From positions 214,381,376 through 214,445,375 of the forward strand of contig CM070873.1 in assembly GCA_036365515.1 (NCBI GenBank): a DNA stretch of 64,000 nucleotides, written 5' to 3'. Shown one piece after another: positions 47,227 to 56,729 of this stretch (the first letter of the stretch is position 1; every line of letters begins with the position of its first letter). A program made the position numbers and the translations under genes. The notes beneath the pieces were generated by a model, which worked only from the letters and a program-made list of their open reading frames with translations, was not told the origin of the DNA and did not search any database. This stretch comes from Torymus aiolomorphi. Lineage: Eukaryota > Arthropoda > Insecta > Hymenoptera > Torymidae.

Positions 47227-47580
47227 GCCCCGCACAAGAATTTTAGACAGAGGTGTCCGCAATTGTATGTGTCAAAATCTTGATATCTTTCATGATTATA
47301 TTTAACTTCGTCAACCCCGAGATATAATATTAAATCTAACGGTGGTCGAAGGTCACCAAAACTATCGAAATATACAACATTTTTGCCTCTTTTTCTATAT
47401 GCCACCCAATGTGTCCCAGGGCCTCTAGCATCGTCTAGATTCACAATAGCGGATTCACTATAGCGCGGTCCAGAAGCCGGCATTGCATTTCTCATAAATA
47501 CTCCCCGAAAATTAGGTATTTTTAAAAATTTTGCATATTTTAATATGTCAACATTGGTAAGTGCGTGCGGAGGTAATTTT
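47220..47580 (-). CDS. Polinton adenovirus-type cysteine protease, start codon unclear
   Basis: Cysteine protease of the adenain/Ulp1 type, which would mature capsid proteins. The frame from the ATG at 47493-47495 gives 91 residues with the catalytic set: His29 in GTHW, Asp44 in YFDSFGD, and Cys79 in NCGHLCLKFL. The same frame is open upstream for about 28 more codons with conserved-looking words (LPPHALTNVDILKYAKFLK, IPNFRGVF), so the true protein starts near 47580 or further, but no ATG is present there. An ATA sits about where I would expect the initiator. The upstream part overlaps the end of the neighbouring basic protein across an A14 run, so the start may be lost or reached by frameshifting. 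No stop lies inside the domain. Confidence 0.85.
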
Positions 47581-48426
47581 ATTTGGTCGAACTTTTGTTT
47601 TTTTTTTTTTTAAATGAAGACCCAATCCAACTTTATGCGGTTTAAGATATAAGCCATTGCCCAACGCTACACTTTCCATAGTTTTGTTATGTCTTTTATT
47701 TTCTTCCAACTGCTGCTTAGCAGCTTTTGCATCGTTTACGGCCTTCACTATTCCAGCAGCTCCACCTGCTAGAGCGCCAGTTGCACTCAAACCTGCAAAT
47801 AGAGGTATGAGAAATGGCAACACACCACTTGTTTTCGCGAGGACTGGTAAAATGCGTGGAATTTTAATATTCTTTTTACCTCCCGCGTCTTTAACAGCGC
47901 TCCGAGCTTTTTTCAAAGCTGATCGTATGACTGTTAGAGCGCAGTTACTTGGCATTGATTTAAAGGCACCAGCTTTCATAATTTTTTTCAAGGAAACTTG
48001 GTTTCTCTTCTTTTTCCTCAAACCCATTCCCAATTTAGATTTTTTAGCGTTCTTTCGCTTTTTACTTTTCTTCTTCTTCAACCCCATGACGAGTCTTGAT
48101 TTTAATTTCATAGTATTAGTTATAGCGTATGCAGCCGCTTTTTCACCAAAATTAGCGTCTTTTGATTTAACACGATTCTAAGCTTTCTCAGCTAAAATTT
48201 TATCTGCGGCGTTTCTCGCTTGAAAGTTTTCACAATTTTTAGAATAAGCTATATCGTGCTCTTTACAAGCAGCGTCTAGGAGATTAATTCCAAGATCTCC
48301 TCGGGCTAAACATTTTGCCAACTTAGTGCCTGGACCGCAGTACTGATAACCAGGTATGTGAAGCTCAAATGGAAGTTTATTGATAATTTTATTAACTAAA
48401 CCGCGTCCACGTTTGTGAATGATCAT
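47548..48426 (-). pseudogene. Polinton PLA2-like / basic membrane-active protein, split by a stop
   Basis: Two consecutive frames in the same phase. The first (ATG at 48426; open to 48178) carries a phospholipase A2-like domain: the calcium-loop word YQYCGPGT and the catalytic CKEHDIAYS, similar to the parvoviral VP1-type domain. It stops at TAG 48178-48180 right after ADKILAEKA. Translation continues in phase with NRVKSKDANFGEKAAAYA to MKLKSRLVMG (48111), then a Lys/Arg-rich stretch, a hydrophobic segment (about LPFLIPLFAGLSATGALAGG) and GLYLKPHKVGLGLHLKKKK. In related elements these parts form one protein, so the TAG is probably a nonsense mutation of a Trp codon. The family may help breach membranes or bind DNA; this is inference. 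The C-terminus overlaps the protease frame at the A14 run. Confidence 0.8.
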
Positions 48427-48464
48427 CACTCTTCGAAAGTCAACGGGCAACTGATGGTGGAAGC

Positions 48465-48485
48465 TATATAAGACCGCTATTTATA
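48465..48485. promoter_or_regulatory. divergent promoter of the PLA2-like and ATPase genes
   Basis: TATATAA (48465-48471) and, on the other strand, TATAAATA (48478-48485) lie in the 103-bp gap between divergent ATGs at 48426 (minus) and 48530 (plus). Each is 50-65 bases from the start codon it faces. Confidence 0.55.
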
Positions 48486-48529
48486 CTCATAGCAATCAGT
48501 CGTGATTTGGTTGTCATAGAGTAAAGATC

Positions 48530-49234
48530 ATGAATTTTAAAGAGCAAACAGTAAAACTGCCAATAGAAAATTTTGACGCGCTTGTAGAACAAGATAAAAG
48601 AGCAAAACGACATGGCGATCTACTTCCTGATAGTATACGAGCTGTCTTCTGCGGCCCGTCAAACTGTGGAAAAACAAATAGTTTACTTGCTCTCATAACA
48701 CATCCTAATGGCGTTAGATTTGAAAACGTATACGTCTACTCAAAGTCTCTCAATCAACCAAAATATAAATTTTTAAATGAAATCTTAGAACCTATAGATG
48801 GTGTACAATATTTTCCGTTCAGCGAGCATGACGCAGTTGTCTACCTCGATCACGCACTTCCAAATTCTATCATGATATTTGACGATATTGCTTGCGAAAA
48901 ACAGGATAATGTGAGAGCATTTTTCTGCATGGGCAGACATAAAAAAGTTGACTGTTTTTATCTATGTCAAACTTATGCTCACATTCCCAAACATCTTGTC
49001 AGAGATAACGTAAACTTACTTGCTATTTTTAGACAAGATGAAGTAAATCTAAAGCATATCTATGACGATCACGTAAATACTGATATGACTTATATTCAAT
49101 TTAAAGAATTCTGCTCCAAATGTTGGAGAGATGATAAGCATGGTTTTCTAGTAATCGATAAAGATAGAGGAATAAATGATGGTAGATTTCGCAAGGTCTT
49201 CGACAATTTTGCTATAAATATAACATGCACATAG
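48530..49234 (+). CDS. Polinton packaging ATPase (FtsK/HerA, A32-like)
   Basis: A 234-residue intact protein with ATG at 48530. Walker A is CGPSNCGKTN at 41-50 and Walker B is SIMIFDDIAC at about 113-122 with two Asp residues; an arginine and HIPKHLVRDN follow around 150-175. This is the P-loop ATPase common to Polintons, adintoviruses and virophages, expected to pump DNA into capsids. Length is normal for the family. It starts the plus-strand gene block, divergent from the PLA2-like gene. Confidence 0.92.
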   Translation: MNFKEQTVKLPIENFDALVEQDKRAKRHGDLLPDSIRAVFCGPSNCGKTNSLLALITHPNGVRFENVYVYSKSLNQPKYKFLNEILEPIDGVQYFPFSEHDAVVYLDHALPNSIMIFDDIACEKQDNVRAFFCMGRHKKVDCFYLCQTYAHIPKHLVRDNVNLLAIFRQDEVNLKHIYDDHVNTDMTYIQFKEFCSKCWRDDKHGFLVIDKDRGINDGRFRKVFDNFAINITCT

Positions 49235-49275
49235 ATAACAATCACCAGTTTCTGACTGAACGTTGAAACGACAAC

Positions 49276-50238
49276 ATGGTTGACTTTCAACGAGAAAAAA
49301 ACGTGCTTCGTCAACTCGTTAAGGCACGAGCTGCGATTAAACGCAAACATAGAATATTAAAATTTGGAAAAGACAATTCCGAAAAGATTTTAAATGAAAC
49401 TTTTAAACCAATAGTTGATCCGCTGCAAAAACTTGTAACTCAGAAAAATAAGACCGTTGAACAAAATAGTGTCAAAGATAACACCGTCGAAGATAACACC
49501 CTCGAACAAAGTAACGTCAAACAAAATGAAAGTTTTGATAGTGAGTTTAATGATACGATACAGAATGCCCACGAGGCATCTTTCGAAACCGCAGGTAGTG
49601 ATATCGAAGATGACTCTGATTTATACATCAAGGCCCTCGAGCTCAATCAATCCCAGTATCTTGACAAAATTTATGGAGTACGAAATGAAAAGGGCGAATT
49701 TTTTATTGGTAATTTACCGATTAGCTTTTATAGTAATAAAATTAAAGTTAATGGAGTAGGATACCCGAGAACTACAGGATTAGTAGAATTACTCATAGCG
49801 AAACAACCAAATAAAAATAATATAAGTTCAAATGATTTAAAAAATTATCGCAAAATTTTAAAACTATCGTCTGCTCATAAAAAGCGATATGACAAGAACG
49901 AAAGGATTCGTGTTCATAATAGTAATAAATTTAATAATATTATTGCTCCAATGTTCAATATTACCTCGAAAAAAATTACCGGAGAATCTATTAATGGTGA
50001 ATCATTACCTCGTTATAAAATTGCAAAAAAGCGTACTGCTTTAGACTACGTCTACTGGGACGATCCAAACGAGCTCGTTCACCGTCTTCAATTACTAATA
50101 GCTGAAAGATCTGCCGGAAATCCAAGTCATGTAAACGAGATACACTCTATAATCGAGGAATTGCGTGAAGCAGGCTATATATATATACTAGTATATATAC
50201 TAGTGCACACGAATATTCGAATCATTCTTAACCTTTAG
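49276..50238 (+). CDS. Polinton DUF8207-like protein
   Basis: A 320-residue frame. Residues 1-60 are basic with a helical look; 60-120 are acidic and include an imperfect NTVEDNTLEQ-type repeat. The conserved part (about 130-300) has IYGVRNEKGEFFIGNLPISF, NGVGYPRTTGLVELLIAK, and ends WDDPNELVHRLQLLIAERSA then HSIIEELREAGYIY. This pattern is, from memory, DUF8207, found in insect Polintons; no function is established. The last 14 or so codons come from a TATATATACTAG repeat and look added: relatives end at the EAG(I/Y)IY word. A small TTAA MITE is inserted just before the next gene. Confidence 0.72.
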   Translation: MVDFQREKNVLRQLVKARAAIKRKHRILKFGKDNSEKILNETFKPIVDPLQKLVTQKNKTVEQNSVKDNTVEDNTLEQSNVKQNESFDSEFNDTIQNAHEASFETAGSDIEDDSDLYIKALELNQSQYLDKIYGVRNEKGEFFIGNLPISFYSNKIKVNGVGYPRTTGLVELLIAKQPNKNNISSNDLKNYRKILKLSSAHKKRYDKNERIRVHNSNKFNNIIAPMFNITSKKITGESINGESLPRYKIAKKRTALDYVYWDDPNELVHRLQLLIAERSAGNPSHVNEIHSIIEELREAGYIYILVYILVHTNIRIILNL

Positions 50239-50370
50239 AGTACCGGCATTTGGGATGAGTTATCGTTCTAAGAAAATACATAAAAAAGGTATCTTATATC
50301 ACGGATTGACTATGTGTGAAGTGTCGATCATGGATTGAGCCACTATAATGGCTTTCCGGTCCTCTAAAGG
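50232..50370. mobile_element. 139-bp piggyBac-type MITE in the Polinton
   Basis: TTAA flanks (50228-50231 and 50371-50374) surround inverted ends CCTTTAGAGTACCGG and CCGGTCCTCTAAAGG. TTAA duplication plus CC..GG ends fit piggyBac-like non-autonomous elements. Confidence 0.8.
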
Positions 50371-50375
50371 TTAAA

Positions 50376-50729
50376 ATGAGCGTTGACGTGTTTGAACGTA
50401 ACCTTGGAAAAACCGAAGGTAGTCGAGGCCCACCTGGCGTTGGCTTTAAAGTCACGACTGATGGCCACTATGACCTGGGAAATAAAAAGTTATGCAATGT
50501 TGCCGAACCTCAACAGCCGAGCGATGTTATAAATTTACAGACTCTACGAAACATCATTCAAATGAATATTCGAGGAATGACAGCCATAACTGCGAAACTC
50601 AGAAGTAATCTGGATGATTTGGATATAATAGTTAATAATCACAGAGATGAACTTGATGTTCAGTTATCTCAAATAAAAGCTGATATGTTGACTATAAAAG
50701 AGGCTATGGCATCTCTAATCAATCAGTAA
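50376..50729 (+). CDS. Polinton small protein with C-terminal coiled coil
   Basis: 117 residues with ATG at 50376, two bases after the TTAA of the MITE. The N-terminal half has RGPPGVGFKVTTDGHYDLGN and KLCNVAEPQQPSDVINLQTL; the second half is a heptad-like helix (LRSNLDDLDIIVNNHRDELD). Similar proteins occur beside the DUF8207 gene in insect Polintons as I recall; a fibre-like or scaffold role is possible but unproven. It is intact. The MITE may have displaced its promoter. Confidence 0.6.
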   Translation: MSVDVFERNLGKTEGSRGPPGVGFKVTTDGHYDLGNKKLCNVAEPQQPSDVINLQTLRNIIQMNIRGMTAITAKLRSNLDDLDIIVNNHRDELDVQLSQIKADMLTIKEAMASLINQ

Positions 50730-50739
50730 TTCCACAAAC

Positions 50740-51664
50740 ATGGAACACGAAAGACTAGTTGAAGAACTGCACAAACCTGCAAGACGTAACTATGCACGTC
50801 GAAACTTTGACGTGGGTGGTTTGGACGAAACTTGGCAAGCAGATCTCGTCGAAATGATTCCATATGCTCGCGACAATAAGGGTTATATATTAATATAGAT
50901 ACTTGCTCACTATAATCGACATTTTCTCCAAATATGCATGGGCCGTCCCTGTAAAGAGAAAAACCGGTAAAGATGTCTCAGAAGCTATGAAATCTGTGCT
51001 GGTTAAAGGCAGGGTACCGAAGAATCTCCATACCGACAGAGGTAAAGAATTTTATAATGCAGATTTTCAAAAACTCATGAGTACATACAAAATTAAACTG
51101 TACTCAACCTTTAGTAATCTAAAAGCATCAATATGTGAACGCTTCAATCGCACGCTAAAAACTGCTGTGTGGAAAAAATTCAGTTTGAGAGGCAACTACA
51201 AGTGGTTAGATATTTTAACTGATTTACTCACAGCATATAATAATCGCAAACATCGTACTACTGATGCAAAACCCAAAGATGTAATAACCAGCAACGAAGC
51301 ATACATACTGCGGAAATTTGTTCATAAATTAACTAAGAAGATTAAGCCAAAATTTAAAATTGGTGATAAAGTCCGAGTGAGCAAGGCAAAAGTAGTTTTC
51401 GCGAAAGGATACACTCCCAATTGGTCAACGGAGATATTTACTATTACACGGGTAGCTGCTACAAGCCCCACGACTTACCATCTGAAGGATTATCAAGATC
51501 AGCCCGTCTCGGGTGGCTTCTACGAGCAAGAACTGTTAAAAGCCAAGCATCCGGATATATATCTCGTGGAAAAAGTAATCAAGAAAAAGGGAAATAAAGT
51601 TTTTGTAAAATGGCTTGGATTTGATAATACACATAATAGTTGGATTGATAAAAAGAACATATAA
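50740..51664 (+). pseudogene. Polinton integrase (DDE, chromodomain), frameshifted
   Basis: Retroviral-type integrase. The first frame (ATG 50740, stop TAG 50896-50898) has the N-terminal part and the first catalytic Asp in TWQADLVEM. The second frame (50897 onward) resumes with LLTIIDIFSKYAW, HTDRGKEF (second Asp) and CERFNRTLK (the Glu), then a C-terminal region ending with a chromodomain, YLVEKVIKKKGNKVFVKWLG and HNSWI. The two frames differ by one phase, and the change lies in TATATATTAATATA (50884-50897), probably a microsatellite indel. It would insert the element into chromatin; the broken copy cannot. AATAAA-type signals follow at about 51748. Confidence 0.88.
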
Positions 51665-51851
51665 TTGTTAAATCATGCAAACAAATTTTGAAATGTATTT
51701 TTTAAGTTAACCATACAAGAAGAAATTAGATGTATTGAATGTTTAAATAAAAAAATTTTTTTTCGATTTAAACAAAGAACATTGTTTTATTTACCATTTA
51801 TTTACAAACATCCTTTATGAATTTGTATTTTTAAATGAATTCTTCACGCAC

Positions 51852-52150
51852 TTATTTACCACTAAATTCTACACTAAAACTACCATTGTACTTCATGAAA
51901 AGTTCATATTTGTTTGCTGCATCTTGTAGCTGATTGCAAAAGGCTTCGTCTTCTGCCAGACCGTTGATACTTTCTTCGGCATGAAGACATCGAATTCCAT
52001 CTCCAGCTCTGCTACAGCTTTTCGTCCATACTTGGTATTGACAATCTTTAACTTAGTCACCATATATTGTTGTCCCTTAGTGAGATCGGTTAGCTTTTTT
52101 GTAGGGGGGAATCCTCCACAGGCAATCGCATTCAGTTTTGAAAGATCCAT
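51852..52150 (-). pseudogene. small conserved Polinton protein, frameshifted
   Basis: The first frame starts MDLSKLNAIACGGFPPTKKL and continues TDLTKGQQYMVTKLKIVNTK and GRKAVAELEMEF; it then runs out as an unlikely tail stopping at 51893. From about 51975 another frame on the same strand reads GLAEDEAFCNQLQDAANKYE and YNGSFSVEFSGK to a TAA at 51852-51854, which looks like the proper C-terminus. So one indel near 51965-51980 breaks a protein of about 98 residues. I know similar small proteins from insect Polintons; the function is unknown, though single-strand DNA binding is a thought. A TA tract lies just upstream. Confidence 0.6.
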
Positions 52151-52152
52151 CT

Positions 52153-52153
52153 G

Positions 52154-52239
<86 letters not shown>

Positions 52240-52246
52240 ATATATA
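52153..52246. repeat. TA microsatellite
   Basis: About 90 bases of TA repeats, between the small protein gene and the polymerase tail. Confidence 0.97.
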
Positions 52247-52541
52247 AATTAAAAATGATTAATTTTAAAGTAAATTCTTTTGGAACCACGACGATTAAAT
52301 TATTTTTAAACTAGGTACCAACCCTCAAATTATGAATCTCTTGCAGGATAACTCGTTCGTCGTTTCGCAAGATCGCTTGAAACTTCGCGAACTTTCTGCA
52401 AGAATCTGCTGCTCAGCGGTAGGAGTCAGATGCTCGACGACGACAGAAGTTGGCCGTTCGATGATTGGAGTCGATTGCTGCTGCTTACCGCTTGCTGGAA
52501 GCTTAACTGAACGAATGAGCTCCTGCTTCCGTGGCACCTCT

Positions 52542-55500
52542 TCATATAAGTCTCCCCACCACCGCGGAATGTGGCGGCTCGACCGCTGTTGCCTCCACAT
52601 TGGCCGTTTGTCCCCCCACTTCTGCAGAATTTGGCGGCTCAACTCCAACTGCCTCTTCATTCGCCGCTTCTTCCTCCATCATTCTGTAGTGACTCCAGGG
52701 CAGTGTATCAGTGGTGCCGTGCTGAAGATAGCGTTTATCGTCGTGAGCACTCAAGGCAATTTTTGTTTCTTTCTCGGTGTGGATAACATGATGCCGAGAT
52801 CGAATATTTCGCTGCTCTCTAGTCATAATAATGTTTTCACGAAGACATTTTATTTAGTCGTCAAAGGTGATTCTTGCTTTGACGACGGAACTCTTGACAC
52901 CTTTTGCCTTCTTTATTGGCTTTTGATTCTGCACTTTTACGCTGTACATTTTACTCCGCAGTCCGATAAACTCCAACATGATCTCACCGTTGCATTCATC
53001 TTTCATTAAGCCAACCTTTTTCTTATTGGCTCGAGGCATGTTGAATGGATTGTTCTGTGGATAGTCAGAAGTGTCAAATTCGTGAATATCATGTCGCATC
53101 ACGTTGTACATGTCGACCCCTGTTACTTCATACACCAGACTATCAGTGTCGGTGTACAAGAGCTTGCTTTTGTCACCAACACGATATCGCATATAATCGT
53201 AATGGAATCTGTAGACTAGTGTCTTAGATAGATCCAAAACGGTCAAACCGATGTAAATTGGTTTTTCTATACAAATCTCCGTTCGTAGTAGCTGCACAGC
53301 AACGAGATTCTCATCAAAGATGTCGCTGCTATGAAAATTTGGCCTTGAAATGAGTGCTTCGGCACCATAGCGTCCTTCCCACTTGGTAACTAGCTTCACG
53401 TTCACATGTTTTCTCTCGTTTTCCATTGTTTTTCCGTAAACAGCGTTGTTGAACAGTTTAAAAAGCATTTTTTCAAACTCGTTCTTGGCTTCCTTTCTTT
53501 TAGCGCTGTTCAAATCTATGTATTTTTTTAGCTAAGGACTCTGATTGAATCGAATGGCTCGATGTACTTTGACGAGAACTAAGCCATGTTTCAAAGCTTG
53601 TTTGAGTGCTCGATAATGTAGCACATAACGATTTTTGTCGTGAAGCGTAGTCATCAGTTTCTGCTGCTTAGAACGTGGAGGCGCCATGTGCTCGGCACAG
53701 AACGGCAAATCTTTGTGGGTGTTGTGCAATGCTTCTATATACTTCAAGTCTACCTCGAGAAAGTATCCAACGTCGTGATCGTCGGGAACATTGAAAAAGT
53801 TTGGTTCGTCTACATGCTTCACCCACTCAAAGCCGCCATAGGGTAAGGACTCAGTCATAGCCCATCCATATAAATTGTTGACATCGTAGTACATGAGATA
53901 CTTATCATCCTCGTCAGGTTTGTACCCTTCTTTCATGTACGCATTGTTCGCTTTTGCATAGCGGTTGCAACACTGACTGATTCCTCCCCGTATTCCACGC
54001 TCGATAAACATTAACATGTCTATATCCGTCAGAAGCGCTAGTTTAATCTGTAAGAGAAAAAGATTTATTTTTAAAAATAATGAAACGGAAATTTTAATAA
54101 TATTGAATAAATACCTGGGTATTTTTGAGCATAGCATCCCAAGTCAATCCGGGTGTGGTGTAGCAACGAGCGGGATCTAACTCGTAAGCTTCAAGACAGT
54201 TGTTTCTGAAATTTTCAAAAACTTCAGCCAACAGTATGACATCCGTTTTGAGGTACAAGTCCGAATATTGTCCAAGATCTTGAATATTAAAACTATGCCA
54301 AACATTTTGAGCATGTTCATAATCCTCGTGGCTGATGTGTGCTTCGTACAAACTACTGAAGAAATCATTTTTTGAAGGAAGACGTGTCTGTTTGAGTTTT
54401 TCAAGCGATGAAACATAGTCGTACGGAAAAACTCCTTTTCTCTTCAGTAGTTCAATCTGCTCATTTGAGAATACATCTTGTTTGAACGTGTACTCCAAGA
54501 TATCGAGCTTCTCCAAGTACGACGACAATTTCTCCAGCGATGAAGCCATAAACCTAAACGAGTCGATAAATCGCAGGTTTATATTTGTATCTTCCACAAA
54601 CTTTGTAAAAGATATATATTTCTCTTTTGTCTCTTTTATCATAACCGCTCAAATTGTGGAAAACTACAGGGATCATTCTCGAGTCTTGATATCTAAGATT
54701 GCACGTATTGTGTGCAGGTCCTCTATACCTGTAATAATTTTATTTATTTATTAGCAATAATAATGATATTTATAAAAAATAATAGTAAGAATACTCACTT
54801 TCCCGTGAAGTGACAATGGTCACGAACTATCATGTCATCTTTAGTGAAGGACTTCTCACAAATATGACACATATTAGCGCCGTCAAACTTGATTTTTTCT
54901 AGAGGTGTTAGAGGAATCATAGCTTGCGGATTCTCGTATAAATTATTCAATTTCACTCCCAAAGATTTAAGACTCATCACAAACCATTTGGCTGGAGATT
55001 CACCTTCTTCTTCTTTTTGTCTATAGCTTTTGTACTCTGAAAGACTGTCGTCGTAGCTACATTTTATGAAGAAACCTACGCTGAATGGCTTATGGTGCTG
55101 ATAAGCTCGTTCATTATCAGTCACGGGCTCCAACATATATTCAAAGTCCGCATACACTACGAATGGTACTCGATTTTTGCAATCAAAGTGTTTAAACTCC
55201 AAAATATTGTTTTCTTTCGTTGGAAGCGTAACTTTACACTTATTAATGCTATCGCAATCAATCGCGTGCTTCGAAAGCTTCTCTTCAGTCGCAAAGTAAT
55301 GCATACATCGATCGCAGATGTACGTTTTATGTCCGTGAAAAGATAACTGCTTACTGCATAATCTTGACAAATCTTTTATCCACACATAGTGAAATTTAAA
55401 TTCTACTTGAACGTCCACAGGAGCTGCATCATCTACATCTATATAATGATTTTCGACAAGAAGTAAATTAACATGCTTTCCTTTTTTGCAAGCTGTCAAG

Positions 55501-56471
55501 TGCAGTGGTAAGACGTCAAATTCTTTCCCTTTTTTCTCCAAATAGTAAACGTTAACAGAAACTTCATTTTGTTTTTCGAACTTGCTAATTTTTCTAGGAT
55601 TCACAGGAAAATCAATCCCCTCAAAGTTGAGTTCATCTTTGTACGAAACGTATGCCGACACTCGATTCATATTTTTCTTAACGGGATGAAGTTTTGATAG
55701 AATAGCCCATTTAAAACACTCATCGTCATCTTTGTTCTCAACGTTGATGCATGCCTTTTTGTTCTTGATAAATGGAGGCAAATCTATGTATGAGCTCCCT
55801 CTCATTGGATTGAACTCATAAATATTAATAACCAAGTTTAAAATAGATTTGAGTGACCAGCCTGAATCTCGTTCTTGGAATTCTTCCATCTCAGTGTCGA
55901 TTGGGTTTTGCACGTTCATTACAAACCATCCATTCAAGTTCGTCGTCGAATAGATTGAAGCCGTCTTTGTGTTGAAATATTTGATGTCGATAGTTTCTTC
56001 ACCATCTTTAACTATCGCATACTCAGCCGCTAACGTTGTATTAACTTTCAGAGGTTGCTTGAGATTTTCACTCACTTTTTCAATAAATTGCTTTTTAGCG
56101 TCTTTCATAAACTTTAAGAAATCAAGATGCCTTCGGTTTGTGATGACGCCTGTTTTTATTCTATTTTTGAAGGCAGACTGAACGTCGTCCCAAGCTATAG
56201 GGTCATTATTCTCGATCTCTTGTAACCCTGCGCCTACTCGACGTTCACTCAATAAGTGCAAAACACTGTTTATGAGTGCAATAGCAGCTTGCAATTTCTG
56301 CCTATCGGCCACCGTCAAGTTTGGAGACTGAAGTAAATTTTGCGCTGCCTCTAGAGCCGCTCGTTCAAGTTCCAGCCATCTGTTGATGTCGTCCTGGTCG
56401 GCTTCACCACTCAAAGTACATTGGTATGATTTCCACAGTAGCAGAGACGTATCTTTGAAATACTGAGCCAT
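52542..56471 (-). pseudogene. Polinton protein-primed DNA polymerase B, two introns, broken
   Basis: Family B polymerase with protein priming. Exon 1 (54799-56471): an N-terminal extension, a C2H2-like CDRCMHYFATEEKLSKH, the Exo I motif FVVYADFEYM, and CHICEKSF..HCHF, a Cys/His finger. Intron 1 (54729-54798, GTGAGT..ACAG) leads to exon 2 with GPAHNTC and Exo [10 protein letters not shown]; a deletion with frame change follows near 54645, then the frame resumes at [10 protein letters not shown] and has Exo III, YLKTDVILL, and DPARCYTTPGLTWDAMLK. Intron 2 (54048-54114, GTATTT..ACAG) joins exon 3: motif A YYDVNNLYGW, a stop at 53532-53534 (TAG), motif [15 protein letters not shown], motif [11 protein letters not shown], a second stop at 52854-52856 (TAA) and a C-terminal Glu/Pro repeat tail. 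It would copy the element from a protein primer; three lesions make it dead. Confidence 0.93.
52555..52690 (-). repeat. about 60-bp duplication coding a Glu/Ala/Val/Pro-rich polymerase tail
   Basis: The translated tail has VEPPNSAEVGGQTAN followed by VEPPHSAVVG, and the DNA shows the words GGCGGCTC and GTTGCCTCCACA/ACTGCCTCTTCA 60 bases apart. It follows the conserved SHYRM end of the polymerase. Confidence 0.7.
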
Positions 56472-56649
56472 CTCAGAAGAGTCCAACTGCTTCAGTCCTC
56501 TCGGAGAAGTCGAATGATTTTCTCCAACCTACGCATCTCCTTTTATTTCGAAACTTTGAGGAGAGATCGCTTGTGATTGGTCATGAGCCTAGGAGAGGGG
56601 GAATGTTGTAATTCAAAAACCAGTGGTGGTGGGGGTTCTGTCAGCCGGC

Positions 56650-56657
56650 TATAAAAG
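56650..56657 (+). promoter_or_regulatory. TATA box of the two-exon gene at 56730
   Basis: TATAAAAG 80 bases upstream of the ATG at 56730. On the other strand AAATAAAAGG (56538-56548) lies about 70 bases upstream of the polymerase ATG. Confidence 0.6.
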
Positions 56658-56729
56658 AAGCCACGCAGAGCTGAAAGCCTCATTCGTTTCTTTACTCGAT
56701 TGGAGAACAGTCTAAGCAGCTGCAGCAAG

